Assembly (NCBI RefSeq): GCF_003967355.1
Contig: NZ_BIFH01000017.1
Coordinates: 1 to 64,000, forward strand
Direction: 5' to 3'
Source of the DNA: Embleya hyalina
GTDB taxonomy: Bacteria > Actinomycetota > Actinomycetes > Streptomycetales > Streptomycetaceae
DNA: 64,000 bases
This document shows positions 54,790-63,493 of the stretch, piece by piece. Every line of letters begins with the position of its first letter. Position 1 is the stretch's first letter. The notes beneath the pieces are model-generated. The model was given only the letters and a program-made list of their open reading frames with translations, was not told the DNA's origin and ran no database searches. Position numbers and translations under genes: made by a program.

Positions 54790-57700
54790 TGGCGGTCGAA
54801 GCGGGGGAGATAGTCGAGAAGGTCCTCGAACTGCTCGTCGGCGTCGACTGGCCGGAGGGCGACGAGGACAAGTGTGAGGCCCTGGGCAAGGCGTGGGAGC
54901 ACGCGGCGACCGAACTCGGCAAGGTCGCGGGGGACCTCGCCGCGGCGGTGAACAAGCTCAACGCCGCCAACGAGGGCAAGGGCATGGAAGCCTTCCTTCG
55001 GATGTGGGACAAGCTGAGCAAGGGCGAGAAGGCGTTCTTCCCGGCCCTGGAGGCGGCGTCCAAGGCACTCGGCGGCGCCGCGGACGACACGAGTGACACG
55101 ATCTACGCCACCAAGATCGAGTTCGTCACGATGGCCACCATCCAGGGTGCGGCGATCCTGGCCCAGATCGCGGCCGCGCCGATCACCCTCGGCATCACCG
55201 CCGGGACCGCGGCGGCCTCGACCGCCGCACTGCGGTTCTCGTTCATGCAGGTGCTGCGGCGGATGTTGGGCCGCATCGAGGCGTCGATGGTGCGCCGACT
55301 GCTCAAGAACGTCGCCCTCGAGGCACTGTCCGAGGTGCGCGACGACATCATCTCCCAGTTCATCCACATGACCTGGGGCTCGCAGAACGGCTACTCGATC
55401 AAGCAGACCGCGCTGGCCGCGGGCGGCGGCGCGGCCGGCGGGTTGGCCGCGATCGGCGTGAACGGGCTCGGCAAGAAGGTCTTCGGCGAGGGCGCCGAGT
55501 CCGGCATCAAGGGCGTCACCACCTCGCTCGCCTCCAACGTGAGCGCCGAGGTCGCGGGCACGGTGGCCACGGGCGGCCCGGTGAACTGGGAGACGTTCGC
55601 GAGCGGAGGGCTGGGCGGGGCGACCGATCACGCGGCGTCGAAGGCGGGCGATCGGGTCTCGAACGCGTTCAATGTCCCGAACATCGGCACGACGAACCTG
55701 GGAGCGGGCGGGAACGTCGGCGGCAACAGAATCGATTCGACACTGAACCCGGATCGTGGGGGGTCGGGGAACGGCGGGGGGAACGGGGGGAGTTCGGGCG
55801 GGTCGAACGGGGCCGGTGGATCGAACGGGTCCGGGGGGTCGCACAACTCCAATGGGTCCAACGGATCGAATGGCTCAGGCGGGTCCAACGGGTCCAACGG
55901 CGGGTCCGGTGGGAATCAGGGCGGGGGCTCGCCGCACGACAACTCCGGGAACCCGGGCGGGAATTCCGGGGGGCGCTCGGGGGGTGACCCCGCGAACTCG
56001 GGAGGCAACTCCGGGAATTCCGGAGGCAATTCGGGGAACAACGGGAACTCCGGTGGCAACTCCGGTGGTGATCACCGGCCCGCACACACCCCGGTCGCGA
56101 CCCAGAGCGCGTCGACGGCCCCGCCTCCCACGGCGGATGCCTCGACGGCGCCTTCCGCGCCGGCTCAGGGCGCACCGGCCCACAGCGGCGGGCCGTCGCA
56201 GAACACCACGACCTACGTACAGGCTCCGCCTCCGGGCGGCGGTCAGCCGGGTGGCGCGCCGGCGCCCGCCGGTGGCTCGCCGGCCGTGAACGGCGCGCCC
56301 GCAGTGGGTGGTTCGCCGGCCGCGAGTGGTTCGCCGCATGGCGGTGGCGGTGTACAGACCGCCAGTGCGTCGACCGGTGCTCCGGCCGCGGCCGGGCCGT
56401 CCTCGGCCGGCTCGCCGTCGAGTGGCGGGCCGTCGCCCGCCGGGCCGGGTTCGACGACGACCAACGTGTCGACGACGACGGCGGCCGCAGGTACGGCTGC
56501 CGCCGGAGTTGGGAACACGGGTCCCGGCACCGGATCGGCGACCGCGGGCAACTCGGGTGCCGGCAACGGGAGTACGACCGCGAACAACGCGGCATCCGGA
56601 CCGGCGGCGACCCGGCCTGCGGGTGGTGGGACCGGCAACTCTGTTGGGACACAAGGGACTTCACCGAACCACAACGCGCCGGGCAGCGGCTCGCCGGACA
56701 CCACGAACCGCATTCCCGGTCAACGTACGGAGGGTTCGGGCACCTCCGACCGCCCGAACACGTCCCCCGACACCACGCCGCGCACCGACCACCGCCCGGA
56801 CTCGGCCACGCATCCGGCGCCGGACCGGGCCGCGGACCCGAATTCGGGTATCCGGCCGGACAGCCACACCGGGCCCGGCACGGACCCGGCCACGGACGCT
56901 CACCCGGACTCGGATGCCCGGTCGGATACGGACGCCCGGCCGGACACGGCGCCGGAGACTCGCCGGGACTCGACGCCGGACACAAGCCCGGACGGTCGGC
57001 CGGACCCGGCCGGGGACGCCACGCCGGACGCTCGGCCGGACCCGACGTCCGACACGAGTCCGGACAGCCGGCCGGACCCGGCCGGGGACACCACGCCCGA
57101 CGCTCGGCCGGACCCGACGTCCGACACAAGCCCGGACGGTCGGCCCGACGCGGTGTCCGACACGTCTCCGGACAGCCGGCCGGACCCGACCGGCGACCCC
57201 GTCCGGGACGGCTCGCCCGACCCGGCCGGCGAGGCCACGCCGGATGATCGGCCGGACGCCGCGGCGGATCCGCGGCGGGGCACCGATCTCAGCGCCGACC
57301 CCTCGGCCGACTCGCACACCGGTGACGCCTCGCCGCGCCCGGGCCAGGACGCCTCGCCGGCGCGGGACGGCTCGAACGGCGGTGTCACCGTGCTGCACCT
57401 GCCGCCCGTCGGCCCGCAACGCGGCGCTTCGATCGGCCCGGCTCCGGCCGGCCGATTCGGCGACGCCCTCGACGGATTCGGCAACCGTGTCCGCAATCTG
57501 TTCGGCCGAGGCCCCGACGCCTCGCCGAACGTCGCCCCGGACACCGGACCGACCACCGACCCCGGACCGAACCCCGGTCCGTTCCGGCCGAGTTCCGACT
57601 CCGGCACCACCTACGACTCGACGCCGTACGGCAGTCCCCGCCCGGAATCCACCCGCCCGGACTCGCCGCGGGATCCGGCCGGCCCACTGGCCGACCGCCC

Positions 57701-60700
57701 GCCGCTGAACGACGGCCGACCGCTGTACGAGACCGGCGGCCTGATGCCGCCGAGCGCGCGCGACCAGTCGGCGCTCGTCGACGCCGTCCCGCGCACCCCC
57801 GACGGCACCCCCGTGGTGCACCCGGATCCGCGCGTCGACGGCTGGCTCCCGCTGCAGAACGACGGCGGCATCGACGTGCCCGGTCGGGCCAACAACTGCA
57901 TGGACGGCGTGCTGGCCTTCGGCAACACCTGGTTCGGCCGTCCGGAGGTGGCCGCGCCGCGGATCCCCGGTGAGAACGGCGGCGAGACCAGGGCTCCTGA
58001 GCGGGCTCAGCGCGAGATCGGCGGGAACTGGACGCCTCTGGGGCAACGTCCGGACGGTGCCACCGATGTCGCCGGCGCGTACGGCGAGATCGAGGCGCGA
58101 CTGCGCGACGCGGGACCGGGCGCGCTGACGTACATCGTCACGTCCAGGCCGACCGAACCGCGGATCCAACCGGACGGGACGGTCGAGACCGGCCGGGTCT
58201 CGCACGCGTGGGCCGCGGTCAACGTGGACGGCGACGTCCTGTGGGTCGATCCCCAGTCGGGCGAGGTCATGCCCGAGCCGTACCCGGACCAGATCCGCGT
58301 ATGGGCTCTGCCCGTGGACGCGAACGCGCGGCCGATCGACATGTCGGTGCCCCCGACCACGCGCCCGGCCGACCCGACCCCGGACCCCGCCGGACAGCCG
58401 AACCCGGCCCGCCCGGCCGCCGATTCGACCACGCCGACCACCCCCGACCGGCACACCGACACACCGGACACCACGCCCGACCCGAGTGCCGACACGACAC
58501 CGAACCCGCCCCACACGGAGCCGAATCCGACCTCGGACCCGACCCCGGACGCGCGGCCGGACAGCACCACCGACGGCACCCCGGACGGCCGACCGATGCC
58601 GGAAACCGACACCGACACCGACACGGACGTCACGACGGACACCCACCCGGACGCGGAGCCCGACACCGCATCCGACGCCCGTCCCGACACGAAGCCCGAC
58701 CCGGCTCCCGAGGTCACCCCGGACTCCGACTCCGACCCCCGTCAGAACACCACGCCGGACCCGTCGCCCGACCCATCCCCCGACCCGACGCCGAATCGGC
58801 GGACCGAAACCACCCCGGACGGGGACGGCACGCCCACCCCGGACGCGAACACCGATCCCACCGCGGATCGGGACGCCACCCCGACCCCCGACCCCGCGGG
58901 CGAGCCCCACCCGGCGTCCCACCCGACCCCGGACACGACGCCCACCCCGGTCCGCAACACCCTGCAGAGCCTCGGCGACCGGATGCGCGGTCTCCTCGGC
59001 CGGGGCCCGGACATCGACACCGGCCCGAACCACCTCGGCCCGGGCGCTCCCCCGTTCCAGGGCGGCCCGTTCCACCAGAACACCAACACGCCGTCCCCCT
59101 ACAACGGGACGGCGTACGGCAACACCCCGGTGGCGAACAATCCGTACGCGCAGCCGATGCCGCACCACGCGCCGCCACCCACGTCCGGCGGTCCGATGGC
59201 GGGCCGCCCGCCGCTGTCCGCCGGGCGTCCGTTCAACCAGCCAGGCGGCCTGCTCCCGCCCACCTGGAGCGACGTGAGCGCGTTGAACAACGCGGTACCT
59301 CGCCATCCCGACGGCACACCCGTGGTGCACCCCGACCCTCGCCAGGGCCGCTGGTTCCGGTTGCAGAACGACGGCGGCCACCAGGTGCCCGGCCGAGGCA
59401 TCAACTGCCTGGACGGCGTACTGGCCTTCGGCAACACCTGGTTCGGCCGACCGGAGGTGTCCGCGGCCCGTATCCCGGGTGAGAACGGCGGCGAGACGAA
59501 CGGCATGCAGCGCGCGGAGCAGGAGACCGGCGCGCCGTGGAACCGACTCGACCTCAACCCGGACGGCTCGTCGAACCCGGGTGCGGCCTTCGCGCGGATC
59601 GACGCCACCCTGCGGGCCTCCGGGCCCGGCTCGATCTCGTACATCGTCACCGAATGGCCCCCGCGCAACGAGGTCCAGCCGGACGGTTCGGTCCGGGTGG
59701 TGCGCAGTTCGCACGCCTGGGCCGCGATCAACGTGGGTGGCGACATCCTCTGGATCGACCCGCAGACGAACCAGATCATGAACCTGCCGCATCCGAACGC
59801 GATCACCGTCTCCGCGATCACGCTCGACCCGAACGCCCGACCGGTCCCCATGACGGCCCCGCCCGTCACCCAACCGGTCGCCCCACCCCCGCCGCCGCCG
59901 CTGCCGCACAACCAGCAACAACCACCGGTGAACCCGTACACCCGGCACCAACCGCCGCCGGTACAGCCCAACCCGTACACGCAGCCGCAGCCGCAACCGC
60001 CGGTGCACCAAAACCCGTACACCCAACAGCAGCCACCGCCGGTGCAGCCCGCCCCGCACTTCCTCCAGACGATGCAGCCGGGCCCATACGCCCACCAGCA
60101 GCCGGTACAACCGGGCCCGTACAACCAGCCCGGCCCGCACACCCAACAGCCGGTGCAGCCCAACCCGTACACGCAACAACCACCGGTACAACCCGCCCCG
60201 CACAACCAACAACCGATCCAACCGGGCCCGGTACACCCGGCACCGCCACACAACCAACAGCCGGTCCAGCCGACACCGCCACACACCCGGCAGCCCATCC
60301 AACCGGGCCCGGTACACCCGGCACCGCCGCACAACCAACAGCCGATCCAGCCCGGCCCGATTCACCCGGCACCGCCGCACAACCAGCAACCGTTCCAACC
60401 GGGCCCGGTACACCCGGCACCGCCGCACAACCAACAGCCGATCCAGCCCGGCCCGATTCACCCGGGACCGCCACACAACCAACAGCCGTTCCAAACGGGC
60501 CCGGTGCACCCGGCACCGCCGCACAACCAGCAACCGTTCCAAACGGGCCCGGTGCATCCCACGCCGCCGCACAACCAACAGCCGATCCAGCCCCAGCCCG
60601 GCCCGGTACACCCTGCGCCCCACCACCCGCAGCCGTTCCGAACCGGCCCGGTGCATCCCACTCCGCCGCACAACCAACAGCCCCTCCAAACCGGCCCCGT

Positions 60701-61952
60701 GGACCCCGGCAGCCACCTCCCGAACCCAGGGCAATCCGGGCCCAATCCCACCCCCGCTCCGACCCCGGCCACTCCCCCGCCGTCGCCACTGCGGCACGCG
60801 CAGGCCAATCCGCCCGGTCCGATCGACACCACGCCGCCCCTGGCGCCGCCGATGCAGGCCAATCCGCGGCCGCTCGGCGAGCCCGCGACCACGGCGAGTC
60901 CGACCGGCGATCGGCCCACCACGCACGACGGTCGGCGCGACGACATCGAGCGTGAGGTCGGCGACTTCATGGCGACCCGCCCGGCCGCGGAGAACTTCGA
61001 CCCCAACGCCGCGCCGAACGCCAACCCCGCCACCACGCCCACCACTTCATCGACGCCGAACCCGAACCCGCCGAAGCCCGACGACGTTCGCGGCGGCCAG
61101 TCGCCCTACGACCTCGACGTCGCGCGGGACCCGTCCTTCATGGCCGACCGCGCGAACCTGACCTGGGACACCCACCGCGGCGACGCCGAGTTCGAGATGC
61201 CGCAGAGCGCCCGCTCGAACAACCCGCACCCGGACACCGGCGCACCTCCCCGCAACAACCTCAATCGGGCCACGATCCGCCGGATGTTCGACGCCGCCGG
61301 CATCGACGCGCTGGTCAACCACCCGAACCCGGACGAGTTGACCAGCGCCGAGCGCCAGGCCAGGGACGAGTTCGACCGCCTCCTGCGCGGCACCGACGGA
61401 CGACTGCTGACCGGCCCGGACCTGGCCCAGCGCATGAACGACCTGGCGCTGCGCGGCCGGGACATGACCGGCGCTCCGCGCTACCCGATCAACTCGGGAT
61501 ACGCGGGCCAGATCGTGCACTTCGCGAGCCCGACGCTGGACAACCACTTCCCCGACGGTGTCTACATCAACCTGCAGGGTTATCCCGACTTCACCGCCTA
61601 CGCGGTACGCACCATAAACCTTCCGCACACCGTCGTCGCCCCACCCCAACGCAGTGATTTCCCGCCCGGTCCGGACGGCACCAAGAAATTCAAGGAAGCC
61701 CGCCAGGAAGCGAACGACGACCAGCGCAAGCTCGATATTCGCCAGGCCAACGCGGAATTCCGAAACGATCCGATGTGGGCCGGTGTCCGCCCGGGCCGCA
61801 GCGCTCCCGGATACGTCTGGCATCACGTCGAGGGCACACGCACCATGATGCTCATACCGTTCGCAGTACACTACGCGGTGAAACATCACGGTGGTATCGC
61901 CAGCGCCATGGCCCCCGATCCCGCGTCCGGCAACCCTGGAGTCCAGCCTTGA
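54789..61952 (+). CDS. Giant polymorphic toxin: CpnT-like N-terminus, two papain-fold (Tox-PL) modules, WHH nuclease tip
   Basis: A 2387-residue protein. Residues 1-315 are a WXG100/CpnT-like helical region (VDWPEGDEDKCEALGKAWEH, then hydrophobic helices near 110-160). About 320-430 is a Gly/Ser/Asn-rich linker, then Pro/Ala-rich sequence and acidic Asp/Pro repeats. Two duplicated Tox-PL modules follow, each with a Cys-His-Asp triad: C1037/H1139/D1154 and C1540/H1642/D1657 (NNCMDGVLAF, SHAWAAVNV, LWVDPQSG and equivalents). A Pro/Gln/His repeat stretch leads to a C-terminal HNH/WHH-type nuclease with W2344-H-H, H2361 and HHGG at 2366-2369. It probably delivers a deamidase/protease-type activity and a DNase/RNase to competitors. 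The ATG overlaps the WXG stop. Its stop overlaps the immunity start (TTGA). Confidence 0.88.
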   Translation: MAVEAGEIVEKVLELLVGVDWPEGDEDKCEALGKAWEHAATELGKVAGDLAAAVNKLNAANEGKGMEAFLRMWDKLSKGEKAFFPALEAASKALGGAADDTSDTIYATKIEFVTMATIQGAAILAQIAAAPITLGITAGTAAASTAALRFSFMQVLRRMLGRIEASMVRRLLKNVALEALSEVRDDIISQFIHMTWGSQNGYSIKQTALAAGGGAAGGLAAIGVNGLGKKVFGEGAESGIKGVTTSLASNVSAEVAGTVATGGPVNWETFASGGLGGATDHAASKAGDRVSNAFNVPNIGTTNLGAGGNVGGNRIDSTLNPDRGGSGNGGGNGGSSGGSNGAGGSNGSGGSHNSNGSNGSNGSGGSNGSNGGSGGNQGGGSPHDNSGNPGGNSGGRSGGDPANSGGNSGNSGGNSGNNGNSGGNSGGDHRPAHTPVATQSASTAPPPTADASTAPSAPAQGAPAHSGGPSQNTTTYVQAPPPGGGQPGGAPAPAGGSPAVNGAPAVGGSPAASGSPHGGGGVQTASASTGAPAAAGPSSAGSPSSGGPSPAGPGSTTTNVSTTTAAAGTAAAGVGNTGPGTGSATAGNSGAGNGSTTANNAASGPAATRPAGGGTGNSVGTQGTSPNHNAPGSGSPDTTNRIPGQRTEGSGTSDRPNTSPDTTPRTDHRPDSATHPAPDRAADPNSGIRPDSHTGPGTDPATDAHPDSDARSDTDARPDTAPETRRDSTPDTSPDGRPDPAGDATPDARPDPTSDTSPDSRPDPAGDTTPDARPDPTSDTSPDGRPDAVSDTSPDSRPDPTGDPVRDGSPDPAGEATPDDRPDAAADPRRGTDLSADPSADSHTGDASPRPGQDASPARDGSNGGVTVLHLPPVGPQRGASIGPAPAGRFGDALDGFGNRVRNLFGRGPDASPNVAPDTGPTTDPGPNPGPFRPSSDSGTTYDSTPYGSPRPESTRPDSPRDPAGPLADRPPLNDGRPLYETGGLMPPSARDQSALVDAVPRTPDGTPVVHPDPRVDGWLPLQNDGGIDVPGRANNCMDGVLAFGNTWFGRPEVAAPRIPGENGGETRAPERAQREIGGNWTPLGQRPDGATDVAGAYGEIEARLRDAGPGALTYIVTSRPTEPRIQPDGTVETGRVSHAWAAVNVDGDVLWVDPQSGEVMPEPYPDQIRVWALPVDANARPIDMSVPPTTRPADPTPDPAGQPNPARPAADSTTPTTPDRHTDTPDTTPDPSADTTPNPPHTEPNPTSDPTPDARPDSTTDGTPDGRPMPETDTDTDTDVTTDTHPDAEPDTASDARPDTKPDPAPEVTPDSDSDPRQNTTPDPSPDPSPDPTPNRRTETTPDGDGTPTPDANTDPTADRDATPTPDPAGEPHPASHPTPDTTPTPVRNTLQSLGDRMRGLLGRGPDIDTGPNHLGPGAPPFQGGPFHQNTNTPSPYNGTAYGNTPVANNPYAQPMPHHAPPPTSGGPMAGRPPLSAGRPFNQPGGLLPPTWSDVSALNNAVPRHPDGTPVVHPDPRQGRWFRLQNDGGHQVPGRGINCLDGVLAFGNTWFGRPEVSAARIPGENGGETNGMQRAEQETGAPWNRLDLNPDGSSNPGAAFARIDATLRASGPGSISYIVTEWPPRNEVQPDGSVRVVRSSHAWAAINVGGDILWIDPQTNQIMNLPHPNAITVSAITLDPNARPVPMTAPPVTQPVAPPPPPPLPHNQQQPPVNPYTRHQPPPVQPNPYTQPQPQPPVHQNPYTQQQPPPVQPAPHFLQTMQPGPYAHQQPVQPGPYNQPGPHTQQPVQPNPYTQQPPVQPAPHNQQPIQPGPVHPAPPHNQQPVQPTPPHTRQPIQPGPVHPAPPHNQQPIQPGPIHPAPPHNQQPFQPGPVHPAPPHNQQPIQPGPIHPGPPHNQQPFQTGPVHPAPPHNQQPFQTGPVHPTPPHNQQPIQPQPGPVHPAPHHPQPFRTGPVHPTPPHNQQPLQTGPVDPGSHLPNPGQSGPNPTPAPTPATPPPSPLRHAQANPPGPIDTTPPLAPPMQANPRPLGEPATTASPTGDRPTTHDGRRDDIEREVGDFMATRPAAENFDPNAAPNANPATTPTTSSTPNPNPPKPDDVRGGQSPYDLDVARDPSFMADRANLTWDTHRGDAEFEMPQSARSNNPHPDTGAPPRNNLNRATIRRMFDAAGIDALVNHPNPDELTSAERQARDEFDRLLRGTDGRLLTGPDLAQRMNDLALRGRDMTGAPRYPINSGYAGQIVHFASPTLDNHFPDGVYINLQGYPDFTAYAVRTINLPHTVVAPPQRSDFPPGPDGTKKFKEARQEANDDQRKLDIRQANAEFRNDPMWAGVRPGRSAPGYVWHHVEGTRTMMLIPFAVHYAVKHHGGIASAMAPDPASGNPGVQP
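56979..57266 (+). repeat. Eight-unit 36-bp coding repeat (12-residue Asp/Pro unit)
   Basis: Within the giant toxin a 12-residue unit of the form DTSPDGRPDPAG is repeated eight times in frame with substitutions (D[TA][ST]PD[GAS]RPDP[AT][GS]). The first six copies are closest and the last two are degenerate. It encodes an acidic, disordered spacer. Similar but less regular Asp/Pro/Thr text continues on both sides and again at 58360-58950. Confidence 0.85.
57453..58343 (+). repeat. Toxin module 1: leader segment plus Tox-PL domain
   Basis: An internal duplication unit of about 297 residues. It starts with the amphipathic segment RFGDALDGFGNRVRNLFGRG, continues through a Pro-rich linker and RPPLNDGRPLYETGGLMPPS, and ends after the papain-fold domain at DPNARP-type sequence (VDANARPIDM). 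Module 2 (58959-59852) has the same order of elements. Catalytic Cys-His spacing (102) and His-Asp spacing (15) are identical in both copies. Confidence 0.8.
58959..59852 (+). repeat. Toxin module 2: leader segment plus Tox-PL domain
   Basis: Second copy of the duplicated unit, starting TLQSLGDRMRGLLGRG and containing RPPLSAGRPFNQPGGLLPPT, VPGRGINCLDGVLAFGNTWF and HAWAAINVGGDILWIDPQT. It is diverged from module 1 in the linkers but strongly conserved around the active site, which suggests both copies are under selection as working domains. Confidence 0.8.
60192..60708 (+). repeat. Pro/His/Gln coding repeat array of about 48 bp
   Basis: About eleven imperfect copies of the 16-residue unit PAPPHNQQPIQPGPVH (variants with F, V or L for I, T for P, I for V) lie in frame in the giant toxin. 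A less regular run of NPYTQ(Q)P(P)PVQP units precedes it from 59890. The array is a stiff, His-containing linker between Tox-PL module 2 and the nuclease tip. Confidence 0.85.
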
Positions 61953-62455
61953 CCGTCGAATTGACGCCGCGAGGAACCCTCTCGGAAGAAGCCCTGCGCG
62001 AACTCGAAGAAAAACTCGGGTTCGCCCTGCCGGCCGAATACCGGGCCTGGCTCGCCGCCACCAACGGTGCCGACTTCCCGGTCGCCGCCCAGCTCATGCC
62101 CCGTGGCCTGGACCCGGAGGACGACCTCTACGGCCACCGCACCGGCGGCGACCCGCAGACCGAACTGCTCTACGCCCACGGCTATTGCCGCGACGTGCTC
62201 ACCCGGGACTATCTGCCGGTCACCCGACTCACCACCGGAATCGTGGCGATCAAGGTGACCGAGCCCGAATGCGGCTCGCTCTGGTATTGGAGCGAATCGA
62301 CGCTCGACACCGACGAGGAATACACCCCCGAATACATCTCGACCCACCTGCTCCGCCGGGTGGCCGATACCTTCGCCCAGTTCCTGGAACTGTGGGAGAT
62401 CGACCCGACCTCCCCGTTCCTGGATTCGGCAGATCCGGAACGGACCGCGCCATGA
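61949..62455 (+). CDS. SMI1/KNR4 (SUKH-1) family immunity protein
   Basis: A 168-residue cytosolic protein with the SUKH signature: an N-terminal helix then ELEEKLGFALPAEYRAWLAA and TNGADFP, a central YCRDVLTRDYLPVTRLTTGI strand region, and SLWYWSESTLDTDEEYTPEY at the end of the fold. Family members bind and neutralise the toxin encoded just upstream. The TTG at 61949 overlaps the toxin stop (TTGA) with GGAG seven bases upstream, which ensures immunity is translated with the toxin. Which of the three toxin domains it blocks is not shown. Position next to the nuclease tip favours that one. Confidence 0.88.
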   Translation: MTVELTPRGTLSEEALRELEEKLGFALPAEYRAWLAATNGADFPVAAQLMPRGLDPEDDLYGHRTGGDPQTELLYAHGYCRDVLTRDYLPVTRLTTGIVAIKVTEPECGSLWYWSESTLDTDEEYTPEYISTHLLRRVADTFAQFLELWEIDPTSPFLDSADPERTAP

Positions 62456-63462
62456 CCGATATCGGAGCCGCGGCCGGCGACTCGCCGGCCGCCGAATTCG
62501 CGGGTTCGATCGTCGATTTCGGCCGCACGTCGCGCAGTCGGGTCTACCCCGGCGGGGTCTTCGTCGACCTGTACGGATTCCCGGATTTCCTGCCGTACGC
62601 GCGGGTGGTGATCGAGGCCGCGCCGATCCCGCCGGGGCTCGGCGTCGACGAGGCCCGGGTCACCGACGTACTCGCGGCCAACCTCGCGGCGGTCGGCACC
62701 GGCGATCCGCTCTACCGGGGCCTCGTGGAGACGGCGACCCCGCGCGGCTGGACCTGGCACCACGCGCCGCACGCACGTCGGCTGTACCTGATCCCGGTGG
62801 ACGTCAAGAACGCCATGCTCCACCACGGCGGGGTGGCCACGATGACGTCGGTCGACCGGGACCGCACCGGCCTGTGGAGCCCGGTCGAGCAGGCCCGGGT
62901 ACCGGTTACGCCGGACGTCGGCCGACCGCTGACCGACGTCGACCTGACCCACCTGGAGGGCAAGTACCTCAAGTACCGACTCCCGGACGCCTACCGGGAG
63001 TTGCTGATCGACAACGGCGGCGGCCCGCCGGCCCGACCGGCGGTGCACCCGCGTCACGGGTTCGTGTTCGACCAGCAGTTCTTCAACCTCTACGGCGCGT
63101 ACGACCCGTACGACCTGCTGGACGTGACGGCCCGGTTCACCGACCGGCTGACCGCCGACTTCCTGGCCGTCGCGTGGGTCCAGGGCGGCGCGCTGGTGCT
63201 CAAGACCCGGGGACGGGACGCCGGTTCGGTCTGGTACTGGGACAACGACGACCGCTACGCCCGACAGGGCGACACCCCGGAGGCGACCGTCGCGCTGCTG
63301 TCCCGGCTCGCCGACGACGTCGGCACGCTGCTGGCCGACGAGTTGGTCCAGGTGCCCGGCGAACTCGACGAGATCGCCCGCGTCGCGGCGGCCGCCGGCC
63401 ACTACCGACCGATCGTCGTCGACCACGCGGGCGCGGGTCTGCCCGCCGACCTGCGTCCCTGA
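62452..63462 (+). CDS. WHH-nuclease-like domain fused to a SUKH immunity domain
   Basis: A 336-residue protein with two parts. Residues about 15-135 align with the nuclease tip of the giant toxin: EFAGSIVDFGRTSRSRVYPG versus GYAGQIVHFASPTLDNHFPD, VDLYGFPDFLPYA versus INLQGYPDFTAYA, and W102-H103-H104 ... HHGG versus W2344-H-H ... HHGG. The residue matching H2361 of the toxin is K119. Residues about 160-300 form a SUKH domain (LEGKYLKYRLPDAYRELLID, NGGGPPARP, then SVWYWDNDD). No signal peptide, WXG or linker region is present. The ATG overlaps the previous stop (ATGA). It could be a toxin-mimic immunity protein or a displaced toxin/immunity cassette fused in frame. Confidence 0.8.
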   Translation: MTDIGAAAGDSPAAEFAGSIVDFGRTSRSRVYPGGVFVDLYGFPDFLPYARVVIEAAPIPPGLGVDEARVTDVLAANLAAVGTGDPLYRGLVETATPRGWTWHHAPHARRLYLIPVDVKNAMLHHGGVATMTSVDRDRTGLWSPVEQARVPVTPDVGRPLTDVDLTHLEGKYLKYRLPDAYRELLIDNGGGPPARPAVHPRHGFVFDQQFFNLYGAYDPYDLLDVTARFTDRLTADFLAVAWVQGGALVLKTRGRDAGSVWYWDNDDRYARQGDTPEATVALLSRLADDVGTLLADELVQVPGELDEIARVAAAAGHYRPIVVDHAGAGLPADLRP

Positions 63463-63493
63463 CGCGGCATCACGAAGGGAACGGACGAGACCG

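Noticed and set aside
60192-60708. Regular ~48-bp repeats considered as a CRISPR array
   Set aside because: Units are contiguous without unique spacers, stay in the toxin reading frame and differ by synonymous and conservative changes. They are protein-coding repeats.
56661-60926. 1421-residue open frame on the minus strand inside the giant toxin gene
   Set aside because: It is an Arg/Gly/Val-rich mirror of the repeat-containing plus-strand gene. High GC and repeated codons keep the complementary frame open. No domain or ribosome site supports it.
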